From the NCBI RefSeq assembly GCF_003116135.1, contig NZ_PDOA01000001.1, forward strand, positions 434,001 through 498,000: a DNA stretch of 64,000 nucleotides, in the 5' to 3' direction. Each line of letters opens with the position of its first letter. The first letter of the stretch is position 1. The notes below the pieces were generated by a model. That model was not told the DNA's origin. It saw nothing but the letters and a program-made list of their open reading frames with translations, and did not search any database. A program made the position numbers and the translations under genes. This stretch comes from Teichococcus aestuarii (lineage in GTDB: Bacteria > Pseudomonadota > Alphaproteobacteria > Acetobacterales > Acetobacteraceae). Below are positions 31,787 through 40,515 of this stretch, piece by piece.

Positions 31787-34591
31787 CTACCAGCTGGTGC
31801 CCGGCGCGCGCAGCCCGCCGACGGTGAAGCCCGCATGCCGCGCCACGAAAGGCATCAGCCGCTCCAGCGCGTGCAGCATGGTGCCGTCATAGGGCAGCGG
31901 CTCCTCCGGATAGTCCTCCCAGCCCAGATCCAGGGCCAGCAGCGGCCGCAGCGCCGCGGGGCGGGCCCAGAACATGGTGCCGAGCGGGAAGTCGAAGGCC
32001 TCGTCCAGCGGCTGCGGCAGGCCCATCCGCGACGCCAGCGCCTCGGCCACCACCCGGTTGCCGTCCCAGCCGACGATGTGCGGGTCCTCCGCCATCAGCA
32101 GGCCCAGCGCCGGACGCGCGGCGAAGGCCGCGGCGGCGAGGTCGAGCATGGCGTGCTCGCCGCCCACCAGATTCTCCCACAGGAAATCGCACCAGACGCG
32201 CCCCAGCGTCGTATCGACCGAGATGCTCTTCTTGCCGTGCACATGCCCCACCACGTCGTAGCCGCCTTCGGCGATCTCCCGCGCGAAGCCGGTGAGGAAG
32301 GGGCCGATGTCGCGGCCGCGGTTCGGCACCAGCCGCACCGTCACGGCGCCATGGTGGTGGCGGAAGGCATGCCGCAGCGTGGCGGCCTTGCCCTCGCTGT
32401 CGGTGGACAGCAGCAGGTCGCAGGCGGTGCGGTTGGCGGCGAGGCGGCTGGCCAGCTCCGGTGCCATGTCGGGGTAGTGGAAATGAGCCTGCAGCGCCAT
32501 GCGCGGGGCCGCTCCCGGCGCGGGCGGCGGGCTGGCGGGCGAGAACACCTCGCGCAGCCAGGGGCCGGCGGGGCGGCCCTGCTCCAGCCAGTGCGTCACC
32601 GGCTCTGCCTCGGCCTGCGGGCCATCCAGCCCGTGGGCGCGGGCATAGACCTGCGGCTGGAAGCCGGCGAAGGGCCGCCGCAGCAGCGGCGTGGGCGAGG
32701 CCTCCCGGATGCCGGACCACAGCGCCCATTGCCGCACAGCCAGCCGCTCGGCCGCGCCCGGCTCCTCCGGCGCGGTGCCGGGGGCGAAGGCCATGTCCGG
32801 ATCGACCAGGCCGGAATCGATCAGCCGGTCGGTCCGCGCGCGGCGGGCCGGGTCGGCGGCGGCGCGGCCCCAGGCGTCGATCTGCCGCACATAGGCGTCC
32901 ATGTCGTAGGCCCGGGCGCCAACGCGGGCGACCTGCTCGCGGCTGGCCGCCCGCAGCGCCGGGTCCTCCGCCAGCCGGCAGAGCGCCTGCGCGGCGGCAT
33001 GGGCATCGAGATGCGGCACCACCATCCAGGCGATGTCCGGGTCGGAGGCCAGGATCTCGGCCGTGCCGCAGGCGCCGGCGAAGCAGACCGTCGGGATGCC
33101 GCGGGTGACGGCGTCGATGCCCACATTCGGCTGCGGGTCGAGCCGCGAGCACATGAAGAAGGCATCGGTGGCGGCATAGACCGGCTCCAGGTCGCTCACG
33201 GCGTCCATGAAGGCGAAGCTGTCCCCCAGATCCGACTGCGCGATCTGCTCGGCCAGGTAGGAGGAGTAGGTGTTGTCCTTCTCCGGGTCATAGCCATGGC
33301 CGATCCAGACGAAGCGCAGCTTCAGGTCGGGCCGCAGCCGCCGGGCGGTGGCGGCGGCGGCGATGAACAGGTCCACCCCCTTGCGGATGTGCACGAAGCC
33401 GGCCCCCAGCACCAGGAAGGCGTCCTCCATGCCGGGCGGGCGCAGGATGGCCCGCTGCCGCTCCGACAGGGGCTCGGCCTCGCCCGCGGGCATGGTGGGG
33501 TCGGAGCGGCCCTGCGGCATGATGTGCACGCCGCGCCGCTCGCGCAGCTCGGGGAAGGCCTCGAAGGAGGAGCGGGCGACGACCTGCGCCGGGAACACCA
33601 CGTGCTCGGCATGGTCGTAGATGTCGCGCATCCGCCGCAGCGGCCGGGTGTAGGTGGCGAATTCGTGCACCAGCGCCACCACGGGCACGCCGAGCCGCGT
33701 CAGGGGCGGCACCATCAGGTGCGTCTCGATGCTGTTGGCCACCGCGTAGAGCGGCTGGTACAGCGCCACCAGCCGCTCGGCGATGCGCTGCATCTCGGCC
33801 GCCTTCCATTCCTCCCAGACCAGCGGGCCGATGACGACGCTGGCCATGCGGGCGAAATCGGCCTCCAGCTCGCCGCCATGCATCATCAGGCAGACGATGC
33901 GGTAGTCCCGGGAGAGGCGGCGGATCAGGTTCCAGCCCAGCACCGGCGCGCCGGTGCGCGAGCCGTCATGCGAGATGAACAGCATCACCGGCCGCCCGTC
34001 ATCCGGCAGGGGCGGGAAGCTGAGGCGGTTCACCACCGGGCGGGCGGGGCGGCCTTCGCGCTGGCCGTGCTCGATGTAGTGCAGCAGCGGATGCACGCCC
34101 GCGGCCGCGAGGTCCGGGTTGCTTTCCAGGTAGAAGACGGGGTCGAAGCTGTCGCCCGGCTGCCAGCCCAGCAGCTCCCCGATCAGCACGTAATGCGTCA
34201 CCGGGTCCAGGCCCGCGGGCAGCTGGCGGCCATAGGCCGCCTCGTCGAACACCGCGCCGGCGCGGATGCGGTCGGCGAGCACCTGGGCCTCGGCCGGGTT
34301 GCGCGGCAGGGGGCTCGGCGTCATCAGCGACAGCTCGGCCCAGACCAGGCCGGGCGGGCCATCGTAGCCGGACGCGCTGTAGTAAGGCCGCAGGAAATCG
34401 CTGGAGAAGCCGGGGCCGGGTTCCAGCCCCAGCCGCCAGCCGGTGCTCAGGTAGTGGCCGGCGGCGTCCGCCATCTCCGGCAGATCGGCCTCGGCGCGGT
34501 AGAACAGCTCGTCCAGCACGCCGGATTCGCGCAGCAGCGCGGCATCCTCGGCGCTGGACGGCGAGGCGGCGGGGTCCAGCGCCGCGCTCAC
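31787..34591 (-). CDS. Large glycosyltransferase: HYxxxG repeat modules, GT4 domain and RgpF domain
   Basis: 934 residues. The first about 200 residues and a segment near 650 hold repeated blocks of the type F-x-Y ... THYVLIGELLGWQP and HYIEHGQREGRPARP. A GT-B glycosyltransferase follows at about 205-600: MLFISHDGSRTGAPVLGWNL, FIRKG-type LGAGFVHIRKGVDLFIAAA, and the nucleotide-sugar loop RLDPQPNVGIDAVTRGIPTV. The C-terminal 200 residues match the rhamnan synthesis F family: HFHYPDMAPELASRL, NRGRDIGPFLTGFAREI and HVHGKKSISVDTTLG. It probably builds a rhamnose-containing surface glycan at the inner membrane. The start ATG 34591 overlaps the upstream gene (4 bases). Confidence 0.9.
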   Translation of the reverse strand: MSAALDPAASPSSAEDAALLRESGVLDELFYRAEADLPEMADAAGHYLSTGWRLGLEPGPGFSSDFLRPYYSASGYDGPPGLVWAELSLMTPSPLPRNPAEAQVLADRIRAGAVFDEAAYGRQLPAGLDPVTHYVLIGELLGWQPGDSFDPVFYLESNPDLAAAGVHPLLHYIEHGQREGRPARPVVNRLSFPPLPDDGRPVMLFISHDGSRTGAPVLGWNLIRRLSRDYRIVCLMMHGGELEADFARMASVVIGPLVWEEWKAAEMQRIAERLVALYQPLYAVANSIETHLMVPPLTRLGVPVVALVHEFATYTRPLRRMRDIYDHAEHVVFPAQVVARSSFEAFPELRERRGVHIMPQGRSDPTMPAGEAEPLSERQRAILRPPGMEDAFLVLGAGFVHIRKGVDLFIAAAATARRLRPDLKLRFVWIGHGYDPEKDNTYSSYLAEQIAQSDLGDSFAFMDAVSDLEPVYAATDAFFMCSRLDPQPNVGIDAVTRGIPTVCFAGACGTAEILASDPDIAWMVVPHLDAHAAAQALCRLAEDPALRAASREQVARVGARAYDMDAYVRQIDAWGRAAADPARRARTDRLIDSGLVDPDMAFAPGTAPEEPGAAERLAVRQWALWSGIREASPTPLLRRPFAGFQPQVYARAHGLDGPQAEAEPVTHWLEQGRPAGPWLREVFSPASPPPAPGAAPRMALQAHFHYPDMAPELASRLAANRTACDLLLSTDSEGKAATLRHAFRHHHGAVTVRLVPNRGRDIGPFLTGFAREIAEGGYDVVGHVHGKKSISVDTTLGRVWCDFLWENLVGGEHAMLDLAAAAFAARPALGLLMAEDPHIVGWDGNRVVAEALASRMGLPQPLDEAFDFPLGTMFWARPAALRPLLALDLGWEDYPEEPLPYDGTMLHALERLMPFVARHAGFTVGGLRAPGTSW

Positions 34592-35850
34592 GGGCGGCCC
34601 TGCCCGACGAGGCGGTCGCGCAGCCTGTGCCGCAGCGGCCGTGGCACCAGGCGGGCCAGATGCAGCACCCCCAGGCGGTGCAGCCGGGCGATCCGCTGCG
34701 CGCGCATCTCGGCCTCCTGCGCATCCTGCCGTGCCCGCTCGGCCGCCTCCAGCCGCAGGCGCTCCAGCTCGGCCATCTCGGCTTCCGTGGCGCCGGTGTT
34801 GCCGGCCGGCACCGCGCCGCGCGGCGGGCGCCGCCGGAAGGCCTGCCGCAGCGCCGCGTGCTGGCGCCGCAGCCGCTCCATCTCCCCTTGCAGCCCTTCC
34901 GCCTGGCCGTGGAGCAGGCCGATCTCCTCCCGCGCCGCGCTCAGCTCGTCCTGCAGGCGGGCGATGGTGGCGACGTTGTTCCGGGCATTCTCCTCGTAGA
35001 TGGCGGCCTGCGTGGCATAGGCCGCGAGCTCCCGCCGCGTCGCCTCCGGGATTTCGCCCACAGGGGGGAGCGTGCTCGCCTGCACCAGGCCCTGGATCTC
35101 GCTGGTCTCGATGAAGAGCGAGTTCGGCACGTCATCCACCGCCGAATCGGAGGCGACGGCGATGAGGTAGGGGGGGCGGGGCAGGGCGCCGCTGGCCTCG
35201 TAATGCGCCGGGCCGCGCTTCTCGAAGGTCAGGGTGCGGGCCGGGCCGGTGCCGTCATCCGCCACCAGGGCGGAGCCCATCATCGGCCGCTGCGCGAGGA
35301 GATGCACCCGCGGGAAGAAGCGGCGCAGCAGCGCCTCGAACTCCGGGCGGGACAGCTCGTTCACATGGTAGGGGTTGGCCGCGCTGCCGGGCGGCGAATA
35401 CACGTCCCGCTCGGGGGAGGAGATGATGAGGCGCCCGCCGGGGCGCAGCACCCGGCGCACCTCCGCCATGAACTGGTCGTGCTCGTAGAAATGCTCGAGC
35501 GTCTCGAAGGAGACCACGGCATCGACGCTGGCATCGGCCGCCGGCAGGCGGCGCGCGTCGCCCTGCTGGTAGCGCAAGTTCGCGGCGGGGTAGGCCCGCG
35601 CCGCGTGCTCCACCGCCTGGGCCGAAAGCTCCACGCCCAGCACCGAGCGCGCCGCCTGCGCCAGCAGGGCGGAGCCATAGCCTTCGCCCGCGGCCACATC
35701 CAGCACGTCCAGGCCGCGGCACAGGCTGCGCGCCAGGAAGTAGCGGTGCAGGTGCTCGATCTCGACCTGCCCGGAGGTGGCGGTGGTCAGACGCTCGCCC
35801 GTCCACTCCAGAGGCGCCGCGGGCATCGCCCGTTCAAAGATCTCACCCAC
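34588..35850 (-). CDS. SAM methyltransferase with coiled-coil C-terminus
   Basis: 420 residues. N-terminal type 11 methyltransferase (about 30-200): VLDVAAGEGYGSALLAQAAR as the SAM loop, SFETLEHFYEHDQFMAEVRR, and VLRPGGRLIISSPERDVYSP. The middle (about 210-270) is a connecting domain. Residues 270-390 are a predicted coiled coil with long runs of Glu, Arg and Ala (LQGEMERLRRQHAALRQAF). This architecture is common in O-antigen loci, where methylation caps chains and the coiled coil measures length; that role is inferred from known WbdD-like proteins. Ends in a 4-base overlap with the glycosyltransferase. Confidence 0.88.
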   Translation of the reverse strand: MGEIFERAMPAAPLEWTGERLTTATSGQVEIEHLHRYFLARSLCRGLDVLDVAAGEGYGSALLAQAARSVLGVELSAQAVEHAARAYPAANLRYQQGDARRLPAADASVDAVVSFETLEHFYEHDQFMAEVRRVLRPGGRLIISSPERDVYSPPGSAANPYHVNELSRPEFEALLRRFFPRVHLLAQRPMMGSALVADDGTGPARTLTFEKRGPAHYEASGALPRPPYLIAVASDSAVDDVPNSLFIETSEIQGLVQASTLPPVGEIPEATRRELAAYATQAAIYEENARNNVATIARLQDELSAAREEIGLLHGQAEGLQGEMERLRRQHAALRQAFRRRPPRGAVPAGNTGATEAEMAELERLRLEAAERARQDAQEAEMRAQRIARLHRLGVLHLARLVPRPLRHRLRDRLVGQGRP

Positions 35851-35917
35851 GCGCTTGGTCTCCCTTCCGCTGTTCTGCTGCCCGCATGACGCGGCCGGGC
35901 GGGCCGCGTCGCCTATC

Positions 35918-36883
35918 TCAGCCCATGGTCGAGAGCGTGGCCGCGCCGGCCAGGTCGCTCAGGGTCCGGCTCATGCCCTCGGCGAAGGACAGGCGGGGCG
36001 CCCAGCCCAGCACGTCGCGCGCCCGGCGGATGTCCAGCACGCTGACCGGCACGTCGAAGGCCCTGCCGGGCTCGCGCCGCACGGCCAGGCGGCGGCCGAG
36101 GCGCGCCTCCAGCTCCGCGATGATGGTGTTGAGGCTGGTACCCTGGCCGCTGCCGATGTTGACGACCCAGTTCTCCCCGACCTCGGGGCAGGTGGCCAGC
36201 GCCGCCATGCCGGCCGCCGCGTCGGCGATGTGGATGAAGTCGCGCACCACCTCGCCATCGCCCCAGATGGTGATGGGCTGGCCGGTGAGGGCATGGTGCA
36301 GGAAGGTGGTGGCGGCGCCCTGGCCGCGCGCGAGGTCCTGCCCGGCGCCGAAGGGATTGGCGAGCCGCGCCACCCGGCAATCCAGCCCGTAAAGGGCGCG
36401 GTAGAGGCCGAGATACAGCTCCACCGCCGCCTTGCCGGCGCCATAGGCGGTGATCGGCGCGAGGGTGTGCTCCTCCGGCACCGGAACCTGGCGCAGCCGG
36501 CCATAGACCGTGCCACCGGAGGAGGAGAAGACCAGCCGCGGCGCCGCCTTGCCCCGCCGGCGCATGGCCTCGAGCAGGGCGAGGGTGGGGGTGGTGTTCA
36601 GGGCGAGGTCGCGGGCAGGGTCGGCATTGGCGCTGGCCGGCAGCGAGGCCCAGACATAATGGTGCACCACCGCCACGCCTTCGAGCATGGCGTCCCAGTC
36701 GGCGGTGGCCAGGTCGGCGGTGCAGTGGCCGATGCGGTGGCGGACCGCCTCGGGGTAGGTGACGGAGAGCGGCGCCCTGTCGCAGAGCATGACCGTCTCC
36801 CCGGCCTCGGCCAGGAGCAGCGCTACATGGCGGCCGATGAAGCCGCAGCCGCCAAGGATGAGATGATGGCGGGTCCCGGTCAT
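35918..36883 (-). CDS. NAD-dependent sugar epimerase/dehydratase
   Basis: 321 residues, extended short-chain dehydrogenase family. The NAD-binding loop is HLILGGCGFIGRHVALLLAE; the active-site Ser/Thr region is FSSSGGTVYGRL; the catalytic pair is in TAYGAGKAAVELYL (YxxxK). WGDGEVVRDFIHIADAAAGM is typical of UDP/dTDP-sugar 4-epimerases. A nucleotide sugar is the likely substrate, but its identity is unclear. Upstream gene of the minus-strand glycan set, separated from the methyltransferase by 67 bases; a short GGGCCCT dyad lies upstream of its start. Confidence 0.9.
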   Translation of the reverse strand: MTGTRHHLILGGCGFIGRHVALLLAEAGETVMLCDRAPLSVTYPEAVRHRIGHCTADLATADWDAMLEGVAVVHHYVWASLPASANADPARDLALNTTPTLALLEAMRRRGKAAPRLVFSSSGGTVYGRLRQVPVPEEHTLAPITAYGAGKAAVELYLGLYRALYGLDCRVARLANPFGAGQDLARGQGAATTFLHHALTGQPITIWGDGEVVRDFIHIADAAAGMAALATCPEVGENWVVNIGSGQGTSLNTIIAELEARLGRRLAVRREPGRAFDVPVSVLDIRRARDVLGWAPRLSFAEGMSRTLSDLAGAATLSTMG

Positions 36884-37015
36884 GGCGCGAAGGAATCCAA
36901 GCTTTGTCTTTCCGTGAACAGGGCCATGAGCAGAACGCCGGGCCCTGAGGGCCCTCCGCGCTTATAGGCGAGGTGGGGAGGGTGCGCCACCACCCCTCCC
37001 GGCGCGGCTCGGGAC

Positions 37016-37146
37016 GTGGCCCAGGGGAGCGTGGCCCAGGGGAGCGTGGCCCAGGGGAGCGTGGCCCAGGGGAGCGTGGCCCAGGGGAGCGTGGCCCAGG
37101 GGAGCGTGGCCCAGGGGAGCGTGGCCTAGGGGAGCGTGGCTCAGGG
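37016..37146. repeat. Eight-unit 15-bp tandem array (minisatellite)
   Basis: Unit GTGGCCCAGGGGAGC repeated from 37016 in exact 15-base steps: seven identical units, an eighth with one T change (37121-37135), then a partial ninth (GTGGCTCAGGG) that runs into the end of bpt. The last bases of the array form the bpt stop on the minus strand. The array itself lies outside recognisable coding sequence, between bpt and the epimerase gene. There are no spacers, so it is not CRISPR. Confidence 0.95.
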
Positions 37147-37914
37147 CGTGGCGGCGGTGGCCAGGGTGGCGGTGCCCGCCTCCGGCATGCCGCCGCGCGG
37201 CAGCGGGCGCCAGGTGCCGCCGGCCAGGATCTCGCTGGGGTGGAAGCGCGCCTTGTAGGTCATCTTGCGGCTCTGCGGCACCCAGTAGCCGAGATAGACA
37301 TAGGGCAGCCCCAGCTCCACCGCCCGCCGCACCAGCCACAGGATGATGAAGGTGCCGAGCGAGCGCTTCTCCAGCTCCGGCTCGTAGAAGGAGTAGACGG
37401 CCGACAGCCCGTCGCTCAGCCAGTCGGTCAGGCAGCCGCCAAGCAGCCGGCCATCGGCGTCGCGGAACTCCACCAGCCCGGTGGTGATCGGCGTGTCCTC
37501 CACCATGGCGCGGTAGTCGTAGAAGCCCATCGCCGCCATGTCGCCATCCTGGTGGCGGCTGCGCTGGTAGCGCTGGAACAGCGAGAACTGCTCGGCCGTG
37601 GCGCGCGCCGGGGCGGGGCTGCCCTGCACCCCCTCATTGGCGCGGGCGACGCGGCGCTGCGTGCGGTCCGGCCGGAAGCCGGCGGCGTCGATGCGGATGG
37701 GAATGCAGGCCTGGCAGCCCGGGCAGACCGGCGAATAGGCGATGTTGTGGCTGCGGCGGAAGCCGGCGCGCGAAAGCCGGTCGTGCAGCGGCTCGGCATC
37801 GGGGCCGGTCAGCTCGGTCACGATCTTCCGTTCCAGCCGGCCGGCCAGGTAAGGGCAGGGCAGCGGCGCGGTGGTGTAGAAGAATTGCGGGCGGCGGGTG
37901 GAGCGGTGCAGCAT
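37141..37914 (-). CDS. bpt: Aminoacyl-tRNA-protein transferase (Bpt/Ate family)
   Basis: 257 residues. Conjugates leucine (bacterial Bpt) or arginine to N-terminal acidic residues, marking proteins for Clp degradation by the N-end rule. The N-terminal cysteine region LPCPYLAGRLERKIVTEL and the block SPVCPGCQACIPIRIDAAGF are diagnostic. The C-terminal acetyltransferase-like fold includes YFLGYW-type PYVYLGYWVPQSRKMTYKAR. Start is the ATG at 37914 (MLHRSTRRPQFFY). The final residues (TATLATAATP) and the stop border a 15-base tandem array, so length changes there could alter the C-terminus. Confidence 0.93.
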   Translation of the reverse strand: MLHRSTRRPQFFYTTAPLPCPYLAGRLERKIVTELTGPDAEPLHDRLSRAGFRRSHNIAYSPVCPGCQACIPIRIDAAGFRPDRTQRRVARANEGVQGSPAPARATAEQFSLFQRYQRSRHQDGDMAAMGFYDYRAMVEDTPITTGLVEFRDADGRLLGGCLTDWLSDGLSAVYSFYEPELEKRSLGTFIILWLVRRAVELGLPYVYLGYWVPQSRKMTYKARFHPSEILAGGTWRPLPRGGMPEAGTATLATAATP

Positions 37915-37978
37915 CTGTTCCCCTACTTTCCCTGCCCGCGCGCCACGATGCAACGGTGGATGCGCACCTTCCGCCGCC

Positions 37979-40438
37979 TCATTCGCCCGTGGCCCCGCCG
38001 GGCACCAGGGTGAACTGGCCGCCCGCCTGCTCCGGCACGACGCCGAGGCGCAGCAGCCGCGCCCCTTCCGCGCCCTGTCCCGCCCAGAGCGGCGCTTGGT
38101 CTCCCCAGTGGCGGGAGAGCGGGTGGCCCGACTGCCCGGTGGCGATCACCGCCCAGGCGCCGTCGGGCGTGGCGAGGTCGAACACGGCGCGCAGGCCGGG
38201 GCCGTGCACGTGGCGGAAGCCGCCATCCATGCCGCCGCGGTTGACCGTCTCGCCATCGCCCGGCGTGGGCAGGGCGATGGCCGTCCAGCCGCCGAGGCCG
38301 GGGAGGAAGCGCAGCAGCGGGTGCTCGAACCGCACTTCATGCGCATCCCCCCAGCGCCAGGCCGCGGGGTCCGGGCCGAAGCGCGCCACCAGCGCCTCCA
38401 CCGCCTCGGTCAGCGCGGCGGCGGCGAGCGCGGCACAGGCGCCGCCGGGGGCGAATTCCGGGGCCGGGCGGGGCGCGCCAGCTTCGGCGGCGGGGCGGCA
38501 CCAGTGCGCGCCGCGCCCGTCCGGGTGCAGCACGAAGCGCAGAAACTCCGCCGTGGGCGGCCAGCCGCCCTCCGGCACGCCGCCATGCGCCAGCGCCATG
38601 CGGGCGGCCAGCTTCCACCAGGCGTTGAAGATGAGCGGCTGCGGCCGGTCCACCGCCATCTCGCCCTCCCAGCCCAGCAGCAGGTCGCGCGCCACGCCGG
38701 CCGGGCCGCCGGGGCGGGGCAGGGCCAGCAGCACCGGCAGCACCTCCCGCGCGAACAGGCTGGTGGCATCCTGCTGGATCGCCGCCTGGTCCTGCGGCGT
38801 GTGGCGCCCGCGCTGCGCCAGCAGGCCGTGGATGCGGCGGAAGCGCCAGTCGCCGTGCCAGTCGCGGCCGAGATAGGGCTCCGCCCCCTCCGGCTGCACG
38901 CGGTTGTTGGCGTTCACCAGCGCCCCGCCGGCGGGGCGCTCGGCATGGGGCAGCGCGTCGAAGGGCAGGAAGCCGGCCCAGTCATGGCTGCCATCCCAGC
39001 CGGGCGCGGGCAGGCTGCCATCGCCCGCGCGGCGCAGCGGGGTACGGCCGGTGAGGTACATGGCGATGCCGCCCGCCGCCTCCGCCACCATCAGGTTCTG
39101 CGGCGGCGCGGTGATGCGGGCGGCCGCCGCCCGCGCCGTGGCGAGGTCGCCCGCGCGGTTCAGCGCCAGCAGCCCGGCGGCGGCGCTGTCGCCCGGCTCC
39201 AGATTGGCCATTTGCACCGCGAGCACCGTGCCGTCCGCCGGGCTGCCCTCCAGGTCGGAGATCACCGGGCCGTGCCGCGTCTCGCGCACCCGCAGCACCT
39301 GCTCCTCCTGGCCGCGGACGGCGATGCGCTCCTCCCGCACGGTGAAGGGGCGGGGGCCGTCCGGCGTCTCGTAGCCCTCGGCGCCGGAGAGGCGCTCGAT
39401 GAACAGGTCCTGCGTGTCGGAATGGGTGGTGGTGAAGCCCCAGGCCAGGCTCTCGTTGCGGCCGATCACCATGAAGGGCACGCCCGGCGCGGTGGCGCCC
39501 GCCAGGAAGCGGCCGCCCGGCAGCTCGATGCGCGCCAGATACCACAGGATCGGCGCCTGGAAGCCGAGATGCGGGTCGGACGCCAGCAGCGCGCCGCCAC
39601 TGGCCGAGCGGGCGGGCGCCAGCGCCCAGGCGTTGGAGGCGACATTGGGCAGCGGCGCATCCTCGGGAAAGCGCGGCAGGGCGGCGGCGAGGCGCGCCAT
39701 CCGCCCCGGCTCCAGCAATCCCGGCTTCAGCAATCCCGGCTCCAGCGCCGCCTGCCGCTCCGCCGCGCCATCGGGGCGGCCGGGGCTGTCATCGGCCGGC
39801 CACAGCTCGGCCAGCCGCGCGGGCGGCAGCAGGGCGGCGAGGCGGGCGCGGTCCAGCTCCGTGCGCCAGTTGTTGGAGAGCCACAGCCCCATGGTCTTGG
39901 CCCAGAGCAGCGAATGCGCCGGCTGCCATGGCTCCGGCACGCCGAGCGCCAGGAATTCCGGCGCGGCGAGCCGGCCGCGCGCGCCGATCCAGGCATTCAC
40001 CCCCTCGGCATAGGCCTCCAGCACGGCGCGCGTGTCGGGCGGCAGGGCCTCGTAATCGGCCTCGGCGCGCTGGCGGAGCCCGAGGGTGCGGTGGAAGCGG
40101 TCCAGCCGCAGCGCCGCCGGGCCGGCGATCTCGGCCAGGCGGCCGCTGGCGTTGCGGCGCATCAGCTCCATCTGGAACAGCCGGTCCCGCGCATGCAGCC
40201 AGCCCAGCGCGCGCGCCGCGTCCGCCTCGGTGCGGGCGGTGATGCGGGGGATGCCGTGCGAATCCTCCACCACCTCCACCGGGGCGGAGAGGCCGGGCAG
40301 GCCGATGCGCCCCGCGCACGGGGGCAGGCTGGCCCAGAGCAGCCCGGCCGCGCCGAGGCCGGCCAGGATCAGGATCAGGGCGGCGGCGATCAGGCCGCGA
40401 CGGAAGAAGCGGCGCAGCCGGCCGGGGCGTCTCTGCAT
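37979..40438 (-). CDS. Penicillin acylase family N-terminal-nucleophile hydrolase
   Basis: 819 residues. Ntn hydrolases of this family (penicillin G acylase, AHL acylases) are made as a precursor and cut before a Ser or Thr. Here the nucleophile Ser is in NVASNAWALAPARSASGGAL (about residue 265). The membrane/export part is RGLIAAALILILAGLGAAGL. The alpha-subunit start is VEVVEDSHGIPRITARTEAD and the beta-chain oxyanion region is VNANNRVQPEGAEPYLGR. It may degrade acyl-homoserine lactones or amides in the periplasm. The linker before the Ser contains the duplicated EPGLLKPGLLEPG. Start at ATG 40438; more N-terminal sequence to 40537 looks random. Confidence 0.92.
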   Translation of the reverse strand: MQRRPGRLRRFFRRGLIAAALILILAGLGAAGLLWASLPPCAGRIGLPGLSAPVEVVEDSHGIPRITARTEADAARALGWLHARDRLFQMELMRRNASGRLAEIAGPAALRLDRFHRTLGLRQRAEADYEALPPDTRAVLEAYAEGVNAWIGARGRLAAPEFLALGVPEPWQPAHSLLWAKTMGLWLSNNWRTELDRARLAALLPPARLAELWPADDSPGRPDGAAERQAALEPGLLKPGLLEPGRMARLAAALPRFPEDAPLPNVASNAWALAPARSASGGALLASDPHLGFQAPILWYLARIELPGGRFLAGATAPGVPFMVIGRNESLAWGFTTTHSDTQDLFIERLSGAEGYETPDGPRPFTVREERIAVRGQEEQVLRVRETRHGPVISDLEGSPADGTVLAVQMANLEPGDSAAAGLLALNRAGDLATARAAAARITAPPQNLMVAEAAGGIAMYLTGRTPLRRAGDGSLPAPGWDGSHDWAGFLPFDALPHAERPAGGALVNANNRVQPEGAEPYLGRDWHGDWRFRRIHGLLAQRGRHTPQDQAAIQQDATSLFAREVLPVLLALPRPGGPAGVARDLLLGWEGEMAVDRPQPLIFNAWWKLAARMALAHGGVPEGGWPPTAEFLRFVLHPDGRGAHWCRPAAEAGAPRPAPEFAPGGACAALAAAALTEAVEALVARFGPDPAAWRWGDAHEVRFEHPLLRFLPGLGGWTAIALPTPGDGETVNRGGMDGGFRHVHGPGLRAVFDLATPDGAWAVIATGQSGHPLSRHWGDQAPLWAGQGAEGARLLRLGVVPEQAGGQFTLVPGGATGE
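39707..39746. repeat. 15-bp tandem duplication in the acylase gene
   Basis: CGGC(T)(C/T)CAGCAATCC at 39707-39721 and 39722-39736 plus a partial third unit to 39746; it encodes repeated PGLL motifs in the region just ahead of the autocleavage Ser. Confidence 0.75.
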
Positions 40439-40515
40439 GCTTCCCGATGTGGGGCGGAAGGCGTGCGGCCACAGCCCGGCTTGCGCCGTTTCACGCCTGC
40501 GTGAAGAGTGGCGCG

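Noticed and set aside
31757-34999. About 1080-codon plus-strand frame opposite the glycosyltransferase
   Set aside because: Antisense artefact; the minus-strand gene has clear GT4 and RgpF motifs.
37016-37146. Possible CRISPR array
   Set aside because: Units are 15 bases, contiguous and without unique spacers; no cas genes nearby.
36973-38013. Plus-strand protein with repeated RGPGE made from the 15-base array
   Set aside because: No start signal; runs antisense through bpt, which is well supported.
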